A DNA stretch of 64,000 nucleotides from Nocardiopsis alba DSM 43377 (GCF_000341225.1 NZ_ANAC01000015.1:1-64000), one strand, 5' to 3'. Shown: positions 36,727 to 46,313, numbered from the stretch's first letter. Notes: generated by a model not told the origin, from the letters alone. Numbers and translations: made by a program.

Positions 36727-38769
36727 TCAGAGGAGTTCGGGCTTGACCCACTCCTTGCCGTGGACGTGGTGGTCCAGGAAGGCGAAGATCGTCTCGTACC
36801 AGATCTTCGCGTTGCCCGGGGTCAGGATCCAGTGGTTCTCGTCCGGGAAGTAGAGGAACTTGGCGTCGACCTCGTGCAGGAGGAGGTCGCGCCACAACCG
36901 CAGCCCCTCGCCGATCGGCACCCGGTAGTCCTTGTCCCCGTGGATGACGAGCATGGGCGTCCGGATCCGGTCGGCGCTCAGGTGCGGGGAGTTGAGACGG
37001 TAGCGCTCGGGCTGCGCCAGCGGGGTGCCGAACTCCCGCTCCCAGACCGGCGGGTAGTCGGTGGTGCCGCTGAACCCGTCCAGCTGCCACAGGGAGGCGT
37101 GGGAGACGATCGCCTTGAACCGGTCGGTGTGCCCGGCGATCCAGTTGGCCATGTAGCCGCCGAAGGAGCCGCCCATCATGGCGGTGCGCTCGGCGTCGAT
37201 GTCGGGGCGCGCCACGGCCGCGTCGGTGATGGCCATGACGTCGGCGTGCGTGCGCGGACCCCACTTGCCCCAGGCGCGACGCAGCATGTCCTGGCCGTAG
37301 CCGGTGGACAGGGCCGGGTCGGGGAGCAGGACGGCGTAGCCGCGCGCGGCCAGCAGCCACGGGTTCCAGCGCCAGGTCCACCCGTTGAAGCTCATGTACG
37401 GGCCGCCGTGGACCCAGAGCATGAGCGGGGCCGGCGACTCCTCTGAGGCCTCCTCGGGCAGCACCAGCCAGGAACGGATCCGGGTGCCGTCGTCGGCGGT
37501 GGTCTCGATCTCGGTGAGGGTGCCCGGCATGCTCAGCTCGGAGCCGGGAGTGCGCAGCGGGGTGGGCTCGCCGTCCACGGCGTCGGCGTCCAGGCGCACC
37601 GGGGCGGGCGGGGCGTCCCAGGCGTCGCGCAGGGCGTAGACGTACCGGCCGTCGGGCGAGGGCGCCAGCCCGCTGTAGGCGCCGTGGTCGCCGGTGACCC
37701 GGGTGAGTTCACCGGTGGCGACGTCGACGCGGAAGACGGGGCGGCGACCGTTCTGGTCGGCGACGAGGAAGACCGTCGAGGAGTCGGCCGACCAGGCGTA
37801 GTCGCGCGGCCAGAGCTCGTGGTCGGCCAGCAGGTCGCGGCCGGCCCCGGTGGCGAGGTCGGTGAGCCACAGGGTGTGGTCGCGGGGTTCACCGTCGTAG
37901 GAGCCCTCGGAGCCCGCGTGGAGCAGTACCCGGGTGCCGTCCGGGGAGACCAGGGGGCCGCCGAACTCCAACTCCTCGTCGGGACCGCCCGCGATGGTGC
38001 GCCGTTCACCGGTGGCGGTGTCGATGGCGACGACCTCGTCGCGGGTACTGCCGCCGCCGGCGGGGACCGACCAGGAGGTGATCAGGGTGGAGCCGTCCGG
38101 GGTGAGGGCGGGAGAGGCGCCCAGAAGGGACAGACCGGCGTCGGGCGTCAGGTCGCGGGGGTCGCCGAGACGGGAGTCCTCGTCTCGGGGCGGTTCGGCC
38201 ACGAACAGGCGGGGGTGGTCCGGGCCCACGTCGCTGTCCCAGGAGCGCACGGGCAGGGCCTCGTGCAGGATCGCGGTGACCCCGGCCTCCTTGCGGGCCT
38301 TGCGGGCCTCGGCGTCCTCCTCCTGGTCCTCCGAACGGGGCAGGACCCGGCCGGTGAAGGCCACCAGGCCGGACTCGCGGGCGACGGTGAAGGCGCCGAC
38401 GCCACCATGGGTGGAGGCGATCTGGCGGGCCTCGCCGCCGTCGACGGGCAGCAGCCACAGAGCGGTGCCGGACTCGTCGGAGGACTCCGCCTCGGGGTCG
38501 GGCCGGCCGCTGACGAAGAGCAGCGAGCCGTCGGGCAGGAAGCCCGCTCCGGCCTCGCCCTTGGTGGAGCGGGTCAGCCTGCGGGGAGCGGTGCCGCCCT
38601 CGGTCTCGGGACGGGCGTCGATCTCCCACAGGGCGTTGCGGAAGGATCTGCCGTCGGGGGCCAGGTCGCTGACCGGGGCGACGAGGCGGGTGCCGTCCGG
38701 GGACAGGCTCAGCCCGTTGACACGCCGCAGTTGGACGTACTCCGACAGCTCATACCAAGAACGAACCAA
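36727..38769 (-). CDS. S9-family prolyl oligopeptidase-like peptidase
   Basis: 680 residues from TTG 38769, favoured because AGGAG lies eight bases upstream; a GTG at 38778 would overlap that site. Residues 1-400 form a beta-propeller with WD40-like blades (LSLSPDGTRLVAPVSDLAPD, APSPDGRYVYALRD). The C-terminal alpha/beta-hydrolase domain carries nucleophile GGSFGGYMANW near 534, Asp in IHGDKDYRVP near 613 and His in PDENHWILTP near 643. Such enzymes cleave or release peptides from short substrates, in the cytosol since no signal peptide is seen. Acylaminoacyl-peptidase activity is possible. Confidence 0.93.
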   Translation of the reverse strand: MVRSWYELSEYVQLRRVNGLSLSPDGTRLVAPVSDLAPDGRSFRNALWEIDARPETEGGTAPRRLTRSTKGEAGAGFLPDGSLLFVSGRPDPEAESSDESGTALWLLPVDGGEARQIASTHGGVGAFTVARESGLVAFTGRVLPRSEDQEEDAEARKARKEAGVTAILHEALPVRSWDSDVGPDHPRLFVAEPPRDEDSRLGDPRDLTPDAGLSLLGASPALTPDGSTLITSWSVPAGGGSTRDEVVAIDTATGERRTIAGGPDEELEFGGPLVSPDGTRVLLHAGSEGSYDGEPRDHTLWLTDLATGAGRDLLADHELWPRDYAWSADSSTVFLVADQNGRRPVFRVDVATGELTRVTGDHGAYSGLAPSPDGRYVYALRDAWDAPPAPVRLDADAVDGEPTPLRTPGSELSMPGTLTEIETTADDGTRIRSWLVLPEEASEESPAPLMLWVHGGPYMSFNGWTWRWNPWLLAARGYAVLLPDPALSTGYGQDMLRRAWGKWGPRTHADVMAITDAAVARPDIDAERTAMMGGSFGGYMANWIAGHTDRFKAIVSHASLWQLDGFSGTTDYPPVWEREFGTPLAQPERYRLNSPHLSADRIRTPMLVIHGDKDYRVPIGEGLRLWRDLLLHEVDAKFLYFPDENHWILTPGNAKIWYETIFAFLDHHVHGKEWVKPELL

Positions 38770-38936
38770 GACAGACACTCCTGAACCGACGACTTGTGGT
38801 CGGAACCGACCCTATCGGCCGTCGGTGACGCCGGTCACCACCTTTTCCCCACCTCAGAGGGGATCAACACTGTTGACCTCGGCGTCTTTTCCGGCGAGAG
38901 GATCCGATCCTCTTCGGAGCGCCCGCGTGAGACCCG

Positions 38937-38962
38937 GGGCGGGCCGGAGGACCGGCCCGCCC
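38937..38962 (-). terminator. Terminator of ferrochelatase
   Basis: Eleven-base perfect GC arms with a four-base loop, ten bases past the ferrochelatase stop codon. Confidence 0.75.
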
Positions 38963-38971
38963 GGAGCGGGG

Positions 38972-40012
38972 TCAGCGCTGCCGGCAGCACTTCTCCTCGC
39001 CGTCGGAGCAACGGGGCAGGTCGCCCAGGCGGGCCGGTTCGGTCCCCTCGGTGTACTCGCGCACCAGAGCGGTGACCATCGAGACGAACGCGGGGTGGGT
39101 TCCGGGGCTGAGCGCGCGCTCGTAGCCGATGCCGAGCTTGTCCGCGGTCTCCCGGGCCTCCACGTCGAGGTCGAACTTGACCTCCATGTGGTCGGAGACG
39201 AAGCCGTGCGGGATCACCACGACGGCGGGGACGCCCTCGGCCGCCAGTTCCTCCATGCGGTCGTTGACGTCGGGCTCCAGCCAGGGCTGGCTGGGCGGGC
39301 CGCTCCGGCTCTGGTAGACGACCTCGAACGGGTATTCGCGGTCCAGGCGGGCGGCGACCAGACGGGCCACCTCGTTGAGCTGCGCGCCGTAGGCGCCCTC
39401 GGGGCCGTGGTCGTGGCAGGAGCCGCCGCTGGCCTCGGCCATCGCCGTGGGGATGGAGTGGGCCGAGAAGAGCAGGTGCGCGCCCTCCCTCTGCTCGGCG
39501 GGAAGGGCGTCCAGCGCCTTCCGGGTGTGCCCGACCAGGGGGTCGACGAACCCCGGGTGGTCGTAGAAGGGGCGGATCAGCTCGACCTCGGGGGCGTCGT
39601 CGCCGAGCTCGGCCAGAGCCCGGTCGATGTCCTCGTGGTAGGCGGTGCGGCTGGACCAGTTGCAGTAGGCGGAGGTGGGCATCGCCAGGATGCGGCGGAC
39701 CCCGTCCTCCTTCATGCGGGCGAGGGTGTCGGTGAGCATCGGAGCCCAGAACCGGTTGCCCCAGTAGACGGGCAGGTCCACACCCTCGGTCTCGAAGTCG
39801 GCGGTGACGGCGGCGAGCAGGTCCCGGCACTGCTGGTTGATCGGGCTCACCCCTCCGAAGAGGAAGTAGTGCTCACCGACCTCCGCCAACCGCTCGCGGG
39901 GGATGTTGCGCCCGCGGGTGACGTTCTCCAGGAACGGGATGACCTCGTCCTCGCCCTCCGGTCCACCGAAGGAAATCAGCAAAAACGCGTCGTAAGGCCT
40001 CATGCACCCCAT
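38972..40012 (-). CDS. cpfC: Ferrochelatase (coproporphyrin ferrochelatase type)
   Basis: 346 residues. DAFLLISFGGPEGEDEVIPF, the catalytic histidine in LLFSAHSIPTAMAEASGG and VVVIPHGFVSDHMEVKFDLD with the metal-site glutamate are diagnostic. In actinobacteria this enzyme inserts iron into coproporphyrin III, and ChdC then makes haem. The C-terminus has Cys335, Cys342 and Cys343 (PRCSDGEEKCCRQR), the position of the [2Fe-2S] ligands known in mycobacterial ferrochelatase. The ATG at 40012 has GGAG nine bases before it. It is divergent from the lactone oxidase gene. Confidence 0.95.
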   Translation of the reverse strand: MGCMRPYDAFLLISFGGPEGEDEVIPFLENVTRGRNIPRERLAEVGEHYFLFGGVSPINQQCRDLLAAVTADFETEGVDLPVYWGNRFWAPMLTDTLARMKEDGVRRILAMPTSAYCNWSSRTAYHEDIDRALAELGDDAPEVELIRPFYDHPGFVDPLVGHTRKALDALPAEQREGAHLLFSAHSIPTAMAEASGGSCHDHGPEGAYGAQLNEVARLVAARLDREYPFEVVYQSRSGPPSQPWLEPDVNDRMEELAAEGVPAVVVIPHGFVSDHMEVKFDLDVEARETADKLGIGYERALSPGTHPAFVSMVTALVREYTEGTEPARLGDLPRCSDGEEKCCRQR

Positions 40013-40100
40013 GAAACCAGCTCCGCCGGACCTCCCGGCCCCACCCCCGTGTTCCGGGGCGCGACTCCACGCGAGACGTGACCAGGACCATTCCGACTCT

Positions 40101-40128
40101 GGTCACACAAGTGACCGACCGGTAATGT
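40101..40128 (+). promoter_or_regulatory. Palindrome and leaderless promoter of the lactone oxidase gene
   Basis: GGTCAC-acaa-GTGACC (40101-40116) is a perfect inverted repeat, followed by TAATGT (40123-40128) six bases before the ATG at 40135. The repeat covers the expected -35/spacer region, so a dimeric repressor could block this promoter. There is no ribosome site. Confidence 0.55.
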
Positions 40129-40134
40129 CACCGC

Positions 40135-41433
40135 ATGACTGATGTGTTGTGGCACACATGGGCCGACACCCATCGGGCCAGCCCCCGACGGACGGCCACC
40201 CCCGACGACACCGACGCGGTCGCCGCCGCCGTGCTCTCCGCGGCCGAGGAGGACCTGCGCGTACGCATGGTCGGCACCGGTCACTCCTTCACCGACGTGG
40301 CGATCACCGACGGCCTGCTCCTGTCCCCCACCGCCCTGACCGGCCTGCGCTCCCTCGATCCCGAGGCCGGCACGGCCACCGTCGCGGCGGGAACCCCCCT
40401 GTGCGACTTCAACGACGTCCTGGCCGGGCACGGCAGGGCCCTGGCCAACATGGGCGACATCGCCGTGCAGACGGTCTCCGGGGCGGTACAGACGGGCACC
40501 CACGGGACCGGGCGCGACGCCGGCGGTCTGGCCTCCCAGGTGGTGGGCATGGAGATGGTCCTGGCCGACGGATCGGTGGTGGAGTGCTCGGCCGACCACG
40601 AGCCCGACCTGTTCCACGCCGCCCGGGTGGGATTGGGCGCCTTCGGCGTCGTGACGGCGTTGACCTTCGCGGTGCGCCCGGCCTTCCTGCTGCACGCCAG
40701 GGAGGAGCCCATGCCCTTCGACGAGGTGCTGGAACGGCTGCCCGAGCTGCGCGCGGGCAACGACCACTTCGAGTTCTTCTGGTTCCCCCACACCGGGAAC
40801 ACCAACACCAAGCGCAACAACATCGCGGAGGGCCCCGCCCGCCCGCTGTCCCCGTTCAAGGCCTGGCTGGACGACGACTTCCTGTCCAACCGGCTCTTCG
40901 AGGGGATCAACCGCGTATGCCGCCGTTTCCCGTCGATGATCCCGACGGTGAACCAGATCAGCTCCCGCGCCCTGTCCGCGCGCTCCTACACGGACGTCTC
41001 CCACAAGGTGTTCGCCTCGGTGCGGGACGTGCGCTTCGTGGAGATGGAGTACGCGATCCCCGTCGAGCACACGGTGGACGTCCTGCGTGAGGTCCGCTCG
41101 ATCGTGGACCGCGGCGACCACCGCGTGAGCTTCCCCGTCGAGGTGCGTTTCGCCCCCGCGGACGACGTGTGGACATCGACCGCCTACGGCCGTGAGACCG
41201 CCTACGTCGCGGTGCACATGTACAAGGGGACCCCCCACGAGTCCTACTTCGCCGACCTCGAGGCCGTCCTCACCTCCGTGGGCGGACGACCGCACTGGGG
41301 CAAACTGCACACGCGCGATCGCTCCTACCTGGAGGGCGTCTACCCGCGACTCGGGGACGCGCTGGCGGTGCGGGAGCGGGTGGACCCGCACCGCCGTTTC
41401 GGCAACGCCTATCTGGACCGGGTGTTCGGCTGA
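40135..41433 (+). CDS. D-arabinono-1,4-lactone oxidase-like FAD oxidoreductase
   Basis: 432 residues. The PCMH-type FAD domain shows RMVGTGHSFTDVAITDGLLL and MGDIAVQTVSGAVQTGTHGT; the C-terminal ALO domain includes HFEFFWFPHTGNTNTKRNN, PVEVRFAPADDVWTS and the closing HWGKLHTRDR ... DPHRRFGNAYL. Family members oxidise aldono-1,4-lactones such as L-gulono-lactone to ascorbate-like products, passing electrons to oxygen or a dye. The sequence lacks a signal peptide. Its leaderless, palindrome-covered promoter suggests control by a dedicated repressor that is not in the window. Confidence 0.93.
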   Translation: MTDVLWHTWADTHRASPRRTATPDDTDAVAAAVLSAAEEDLRVRMVGTGHSFTDVAITDGLLLSPTALTGLRSLDPEAGTATVAAGTPLCDFNDVLAGHGRALANMGDIAVQTVSGAVQTGTHGTGRDAGGLASQVVGMEMVLADGSVVECSADHEPDLFHAARVGLGAFGVVTALTFAVRPAFLLHAREEPMPFDEVLERLPELRAGNDHFEFFWFPHTGNTNTKRNNIAEGPARPLSPFKAWLDDDFLSNRLFEGINRVCRRFPSMIPTVNQISSRALSARSYTDVSHKVFASVRDVRFVEMEYAIPVEHTVDVLREVRSIVDRGDHRVSFPVEVRFAPADDVWTSTAYGRETAYVAVHMYKGTPHESYFADLEAVLTSVGGRPHWGKLHTRDRSYLEGVYPRLGDALAVRERVDPHRRFGNAYLDRVFG

Positions 41434-41457
41434 CCCGACCCACGCGCGGTCGGGGGC

Positions 41458-42465
41458 TCAGCCCGTCGGGAGGGTCTCGTCGAACGGGGCGACCTCCCCG
41501 GTCCCGCCGCCACCGTTCCCGTTCCCCGTCCCGGGCTCCACCGGTTCCCGGGGTTCCGTCGGTTCCCCGCCGCCCGGGGGTTCCACCGGGTCGGTGGGCA
41601 CCTCCGGGGTCCCGGGCTCCCGACCGCCGGGGTCGGTGTCGGGGGCCTCGGTGCCCTCGGTCCCCGTGCCCTGCTCCGAAGTGGTCTCGGTCGGCGGGGC
41701 CTGTCCCGTCCCCTGTTCCCGCGAGCCCTCCTCCTTCCCCGGGCCGTCGTCGACGGGGGCCTCGGTGCCCTCGTCCTCGTCGTCCTCGACCGCTGGGGCG
41801 GAGTGCCCGCCCAGGATCGAGGGCGAGGTGTGCTCGGTCTGTCCTTGGGTCCAGGCCGTCAACGAGCGCCCGGTGAACAGCTCGAAGGCGAGGATCACCA
41901 GCATGACCAGGACGAACACCACACCGGCGGGGATGAGGATCGCGCGAAGTCCACGCTTGGGGCGTTCCTTCTCATCGCTCTCCCCGAGGTCGGAGAAGTC
42001 CCCCTCGTCGTCCCCGGCCCCGACCGCGTCCATGCGCGAGGTCGGGTCGTCCAGGCCGCTCAGGGAGGGCAGCGCCATGGTCCGGGTGGCCTCGGGGTCC
42101 TCCGGGGCCGGTCCGTCCACGTCCATGGCCGGTTCCGGCCGTTCGACGAGCGTCCGGGCGCCGTGGTGTCGGCTCTTCTCCGCGAACTCCTTGGCCTGTT
42201 CGCCGCTCCGGGTGATCCAGTGCTGGACCACCGGGGTGACGCTGGTGCTGAGCACGGCCATCACGGCGGTGCCGATGACGGTTCCGTAGACGTTCAGGTA
42301 GGAGGCGGCGGTGGCCGCGGTGAGCGTGGCCACGCCCGCGCCGGCGACCTGGGCCACGCTCAACTCGATGCCTCTGCGCCGCCTTCCCTCCCCGGCCTCC
42401 TCGTCGCTCCCTCTCCGATCCTCCCCCTCGGCACCGGTCTCCGGCCCGTGCTCGGGTCGAGCCAT
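41458..42465 (-). CDS. Uncharacterised membrane protein with acidic, Pro/Gly-rich tail
   Basis: 335 residues from ATG 42465, with GGAGGGG eight bases before it; a longer frame upstream lacks a site. A charged N-terminus is followed by a hydrophobic hairpin (GAGVATLTAATAASYLNVYG and IGTAVMAVLSTSVTPVVQHW), about 90 charged cytosolic residues, a membrane segment (ILIPAGVVFVLVMLVILAFE) and a 120-residue low-complexity tail rich in Pro, Glu, Thr and Gly that should lie outside. I recognise no family. The tail looks like a cell-wall spacer. It is convergent with the lactone oxidase gene and divergent from sepH. Confidence 0.8.
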   Translation of the reverse strand: MARPEHGPETGAEGEDRRGSDEEAGEGRRRRGIELSVAQVAGAGVATLTAATAASYLNVYGTVIGTAVMAVLSTSVTPVVQHWITRSGEQAKEFAEKSRHHGARTLVERPEPAMDVDGPAPEDPEATRTMALPSLSGLDDPTSRMDAVGAGDDEGDFSDLGESDEKERPKRGLRAILIPAGVVFVLVMLVILAFELFTGRSLTAWTQGQTEHTSPSILGGHSAPAVEDDEDEGTEAPVDDGPGKEEGSREQGTGQAPPTETTSEQGTGTEGTEAPDTDPGGREPGTPEVPTDPVEPPGGGEPTEPREPVEPGTGNGNGGGGTGEVAPFDETLPTG

Positions 42466-43032
42466 GGTCTCGTTCCCCTCCGTAGGCCGCGCGGGGGCGC
42501 GGCAGGACACATGGTCATGGGATGGGCGTGTGATGGGGCATACATCCACGCAAGCCCCAAACTTCGCAACTCACCCACATGTGGACATATCACCCTAGTT
42601 GGAACCAGTCGGTGATAACGCCATCAATGAGGAGGTGTCACTTTATGGCATCCCTCGGCGTGTCGATTTGCCTACGACAAGGGTCGTCATGTCCGCATCG
42701 AACGCGAGATCCGAGGGTTCTCCCACCCCTGGGGCGATTCGGGGTGCGCGGGATACCATCACCGCGGAGCCTTCGCGCGGGATCGGCGACATTCCCCCAC
42801 GATCGCTCCCGGTCGCGCAAGGTTCAGCGTGTCAAGATTGGCAACGGAAGCGACCGCGAGGGCCCCGGACCCCCGGGGTGGCTCCCACCGTGGTGTCCAC
42901 CACGGACCGGGAGGCGGGCACAGTTCGGACATGCCGGGCGCGGTACTGGCCGAACAGTTGTCGGCCGACCAGACTTGGAGAACGCGAGGGACGGTCATTA
43001 CCAACCCTCGACGGGAGGCGAAAGGGAGAGCG
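42466..43032. other. Non-coding gap upstream of sepH
   Basis: 567 bases with locally lower GC around 42540-42680. The palindrome CCACATGTGG (42575-42584) lies about 110 bases upstream of the membrane-protein start on the minus strand. On the plus strand TACCAT (42757-42762) is a possible sepH -10 box, giving a long 5' leader. A GAGGAGG followed by ATG at 42645 opens a frame that runs into sepH out of frame; its codon pattern does not look coding. Confidence 0.4.
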
Positions 43033-44400
43033 ATGCACGAGCTTCGCCTCGTGGCCGTGAGCGAGGACGGCACCTATCTGGTGCTGGCCAGCCCCGGCCG
43101 TGGGACCCGTTTCACGCTGCCCGTCGACGACCGTCTCCGTGCCGCCGTACGCGGCCAGTTCTCCCGGCTCGGCCAGTACGAGATCGAAGTGGAGAATCCG
43201 TTGCGCCCCAAGGAAATCCAGGCCCGCATCCGGTCCGGCGAGACCGCGGAGGCCATCTCCGAGATCTCCGGGATACCGATCGAACGGGTGCGCTGGTTCG
43301 AGGGACCCGTCCTTCAAGAACGCGAGTACATCGCCCAGCAGGCCCAGCGCGCCACCGTGCGCACGCCGGGCGACGCCACCCCCGGTCCCTCCCTGGAGGA
43401 GATCGTCACCAAGAGGATCGGCGCCCACCAACTGGAGACCGGCGACGCCGTGTGGGACTCCTGGAAGCGGGAGGACCGTACCTGGCAGCTCAAGCTCGTC
43501 TTCCTCCACGGTGGCGAGGAACGTGTCGCGCACTGGCTCTACGAGCCCAGACACCGGAGTGTCACCCCCGCCGACGAGGAGGCCGCCCGGTTCTCCTCGC
43601 CCGAGCCTCCGGTCGTCTCGCCCGAGCCCGGGGCCAACGTCACACCGTTCGCCCCCCGCCGCTCCGAGGCGCCCACCGACCTGCCCCGCCTGGACGCACA
43701 GTCCACCGCCGAGCGACGCAACGAACACGTCGCCCCGCGTCGCCTGTCGTCCGCGCAGGACACGCCGTTGGACGATCCCCTACGTTCGGCGATGCCCAGA
43801 GGCGAGCAGCCGGGGGTCCCCGCCCGCGAGGAGACCCGTCGACCGGCCGAGCGTCGTCCCGAGCGCGCCCCCGACCGCGGTCCGTCCCCACAGGAGACCC
43901 CGCCCGCGGCCCCACTGCCCGGGAACGTCTCCTCCGAGCCCGTCCGGAGGCGCCCCGCGCCGCCGGTGGAGCGTCGCCCTCACCCCGAGCCCTGGCAGGA
44001 GCCCCAGACCGCCCCGGAGCCCGCCCCTCGTCCCGTGAGCGGGTTCGAGGACCCGTTCGAGCGTCCCGCGCCCCGCCACCGTCCCGACCCGCCTCCAGCG
44101 GCGCCGGAACGTCCGGCGGCCCGCGCCGTCGTCGAGCCCGAACCCGAGCCCGCCCCACCGCGTGCTCCGGCGCCCGAGCCCCAGCGGCCCCGGCGCCGTC
44201 GGGCCACCATCGACCTCGACGACCAGGGCACACCGCGTCGGGCCGCCGAGCAGCAACAACCGGCCGCTCCGCCCGTCCCGGCCGCCGCCGACGGTACCTC
44301 CGGCGGGGCCGCCGGCGCGGCCAGGCGCAAGGGACGGGGCCGCCGCGCCTCGGTCCCCTCCTGGGACGAGATCATGTTCGGTTCGAAGAAGAACGAGTAG
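43033..44400 (+). CDS. sepH: Septation protein SepH
   Basis: 455 residues from ATG 43033, with AAAGGGAGAG before it. The N-terminal DUF3071 domain starts MHELRLVAVSEDGTYLVLAS and contains the helix-turn-helix-like segment RIRSGETAEAISEISGIPIE followed by VRWFEGPVLQEREYIAQQAQ. A long Pro/Glu/Arg-rich disordered linker covers residues 180-430 and the protein ends in RRASVPSWDEIMFGSKKNE, a conserved C-terminal tail. In Streptomyces SepH binds FtsZ and promotes filament assembly at division sites. It is monocistronic with a perfect terminator. Confidence 0.95.
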   Translation: MHELRLVAVSEDGTYLVLASPGRGTRFTLPVDDRLRAAVRGQFSRLGQYEIEVENPLRPKEIQARIRSGETAEAISEISGIPIERVRWFEGPVLQEREYIAQQAQRATVRTPGDATPGPSLEEIVTKRIGAHQLETGDAVWDSWKREDRTWQLKLVFLHGGEERVAHWLYEPRHRSVTPADEEAARFSSPEPPVVSPEPGANVTPFAPRRSEAPTDLPRLDAQSTAERRNEHVAPRRLSSAQDTPLDDPLRSAMPRGEQPGVPAREETRRPAERRPERAPDRGPSPQETPPAAPLPGNVSSEPVRRRPAPPVERRPHPEPWQEPQTAPEPAPRPVSGFEDPFERPAPRHRPDPPPAAPERPAARAVVEPEPEPAPPRAPAPEPQRPRRRRATIDLDDQGTPRRAAEQQQPAAPPVPAAADGTSGGAAGAARRKGRGRRASVPSWDEIMFGSKKNE

Positions 44401-44418
44401 GGTCCACGACCCCGTACG

Positions 44419-44454
44419 CGAGGGGGCGGCCACCGATCGGTGGCCGCCCCCTCG
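44419..44454. terminator. Perfect palindromic terminator after sepH
   Basis: A 36-base perfect palindrome centred on GATC lies 18 bases after the sepH stop and 20 before the convergent PH-protein stop. Confidence 0.85.
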
Positions 44455-44474
44455 CTTCCGTCCTCGCCCTCGGC

Positions 44475-46313
44475 TCAGCGGGGCGGCTCTCCGTCCTCGC
44501 GTACCAGGAAGGGGCGCACCATCTCGGGGGTGATCCGCGCGGCGAAGTCCACCGACTCCTCCTGGGCGGCGTCCTGGGCCGTGTAGCCGCTCTCCCCCGC
44601 GCCCACCGCCAGCTCGAGGTCGACCAGTCCGGAGCGACGTTGGAACGGCGACTGGGTCCAGCTCCAGCCGATCACCGCCGACCGCTCCACCGTGGCCTGG
44701 GTCCGCCGCAACGAGCCCGAGCGCACGCTCACCAGCTCACCGTCGTAACCGTGGCCCAACGAGCGATACCGGTCCACCCCCAGAGGCACTCCGAGCAGGG
44801 CCAGCACGCCGGCGACCACCGACGGCCACACCGGCTCCAGGGCGATCGCGGCCACCGCCACCGCGGCGAACGGCAGGACCGCGCGGGTCAGCCGTCGGTA
44901 CAGGGCCGCCCGAGGGTGGGGTGTCAGCCGACCGCGGAACAGGCCCAGGGCCCGATCCACGACCTCCTCCACCCTGGGCCTGGGGCCGATCGGCAACAGG
45001 ACCGCTCGATTGGCGGTGTCCCCCAGCCCGGTGACGATGGCGCGCAGACTCACCGCCCGTCGTGTGCGTTCGAGGGGGTTGTCCAATAGTTCGTAGCCGC
45101 GGACGCGCCTTCGCTCCAACGTCACGCTGCGTCGGGTGAACAGTCCGCGTTCGGCGATCAGCGACCCGTCCCGCCCGCGGAGCGAGAAGCCCCAGTGGGT
45201 GAGGGAGTAGGAGACCACCGCGAACACCGGCATCAGCAGAATCAGGGCGCACGCGAACACCACCGCGAACACCAGGAGGAACCCTCGGTCGCTGGTCGTC
45301 ACCCAGTCCACGAGGAAGTCCGCCGCCCTGTCGCCGACCGCCTGCTGGGCCATGCCGAACAGGGTCGCCAGGACCGCGAACGGGGTGAGCAGGTACCCCA
45401 GGGCCAACGCCCCGTACAGGTACCAGCTCCAAGGCATCCGGAAATAGGTCGTCCCGGTGTCCTCGGGTTCGGGAACGGTCTCGGGGGCCGGGGCCGGCTC
45501 GAGGGCGCTCCCCTCCTCACCCGCGACCGGCTCCGTCTCCTCCCGATGCCGTTCCAGGAGCACGGCCTTGCGGTGCAACAGGACCCGGCGCAGACGTTCG
45601 GCCTCGGCCACGCTCACCGCGTCGAGCTTGCCCTCCTCACCACCGCCGGGGGAACCGGCCGCCGCCTCGATGCGGACCACGGCCACACCGAGCATCCGGT
45701 GCAACAGGGTGCTGGTGACGTCCACGCCCCGGATCCGCTCCAGCGGGATGGTGCGCGTGGAACGCCGGATCAGGCCGCTGCGGATCTCCAGGCGTTCCTC
45801 GCCGATCTCGTAGCGGAAGGTCCGCCAGGTGACGAACCCGCCCACCAGCAGCCCGACCACCGCCACGCCGGTGGCCGTGAGCACCCACGGGTTGAACCCG
45901 CCGACGATCAGCCCGGCGGCGATGGGCACCAGCAGGCTCCTGAGCTGGTTGATCGGGCCCACGACCAGGCTGCGCGGGCTGAGCCGTCGAGCGTTCTCCG
46001 CTCCGAACACGGGGGCGCCCCCTCCGGTCCCCCACCAGTCGCGCGGGGCCTCGGAAGCGCTCTCGGTGACCGGCGATCCGGACCGAGGCGCCCCGGTGTC
46101 GTCCTCGGCCCCGTTCTCCGGCGACCCCGAGGCGGGCTCCGGTTCCCCGGCGGAGGGCCACCGCGGCGGCCCGTCCTCCGGTCGGGGACCGGCGGCGGTG
46201 CCGCCCGGCGCGACCCAGCCGCCGCCCTCTCCGGGGTCGGCGGGCTCTCCGGGGTCGACGGGCTCTTCGCGGTCCGAGGGCTCGCGGGGTCCGATTCCGT
46301 TCTCTCGTTCCAT
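44475..46313 (-). CDS. Large bacterial-PH (bPH2, YdbT-like) membrane protein
   Basis: 612 residues. After an acidic, Gly/Pro-rich N-terminus of about 110 residues come paired membrane segments (LLVPIAAGLIVGGFNPWVLT, ATGVAVVGLLVGGFVTW) and three bPH2 domains, each opening like FRYEIGEERLEIRSGLIRRS or GFSLRGRDGSLIAERGLFTR. The family motif RTIPLERIRGVDVTSTLLHR is clear. YdbT in Bacillus works with YdbS and affects resistance to bacteriocins; the role here is unknown. Its ATG shares one base with the stop of the upstream small PH protein, so the two are cotranslated. Confidence 0.9.
   Translation of the reverse strand: MERENGIGPREPSDREEPVDPGEPADPGEGGGWVAPGGTAAGPRPEDGPPRWPSAGEPEPASGSPENGAEDDTGAPRSGSPVTESASEAPRDWWGTGGGAPVFGAENARRLSPRSLVVGPINQLRSLLVPIAAGLIVGGFNPWVLTATGVAVVGLLVGGFVTWRTFRYEIGEERLEIRSGLIRRSTRTIPLERIRGVDVTSTLLHRMLGVAVVRIEAAAGSPGGGEEGKLDAVSVAEAERLRRVLLHRKAVLLERHREETEPVAGEEGSALEPAPAPETVPEPEDTGTTYFRMPWSWYLYGALALGYLLTPFAVLATLFGMAQQAVGDRAADFLVDWVTTSDRGFLLVFAVVFACALILLMPVFAVVSYSLTHWGFSLRGRDGSLIAERGLFTRRSVTLERRRVRGYELLDNPLERTRRAVSLRAIVTGLGDTANRAVLLPIGPRPRVEEVVDRALGLFRGRLTPHPRAALYRRLTRAVLPFAAVAVAAIALEPVWPSVVAGVLALLGVPLGVDRYRSLGHGYDGELVSVRSGSLRRTQATVERSAVIGWSWTQSPFQRRSGLVDLELAVGAGESGYTAQDAAQEESVDFAARITPEMVRPFLVREDGEPPR

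Noticed and set aside
42599..43060. A 153-codon frame upstream of sepH, and an ATG at 42645 after GAGGAGG
   Set aside because: Both run into sepH out of frame, the amino acid pattern looks non-coding, and neither matches a known family.
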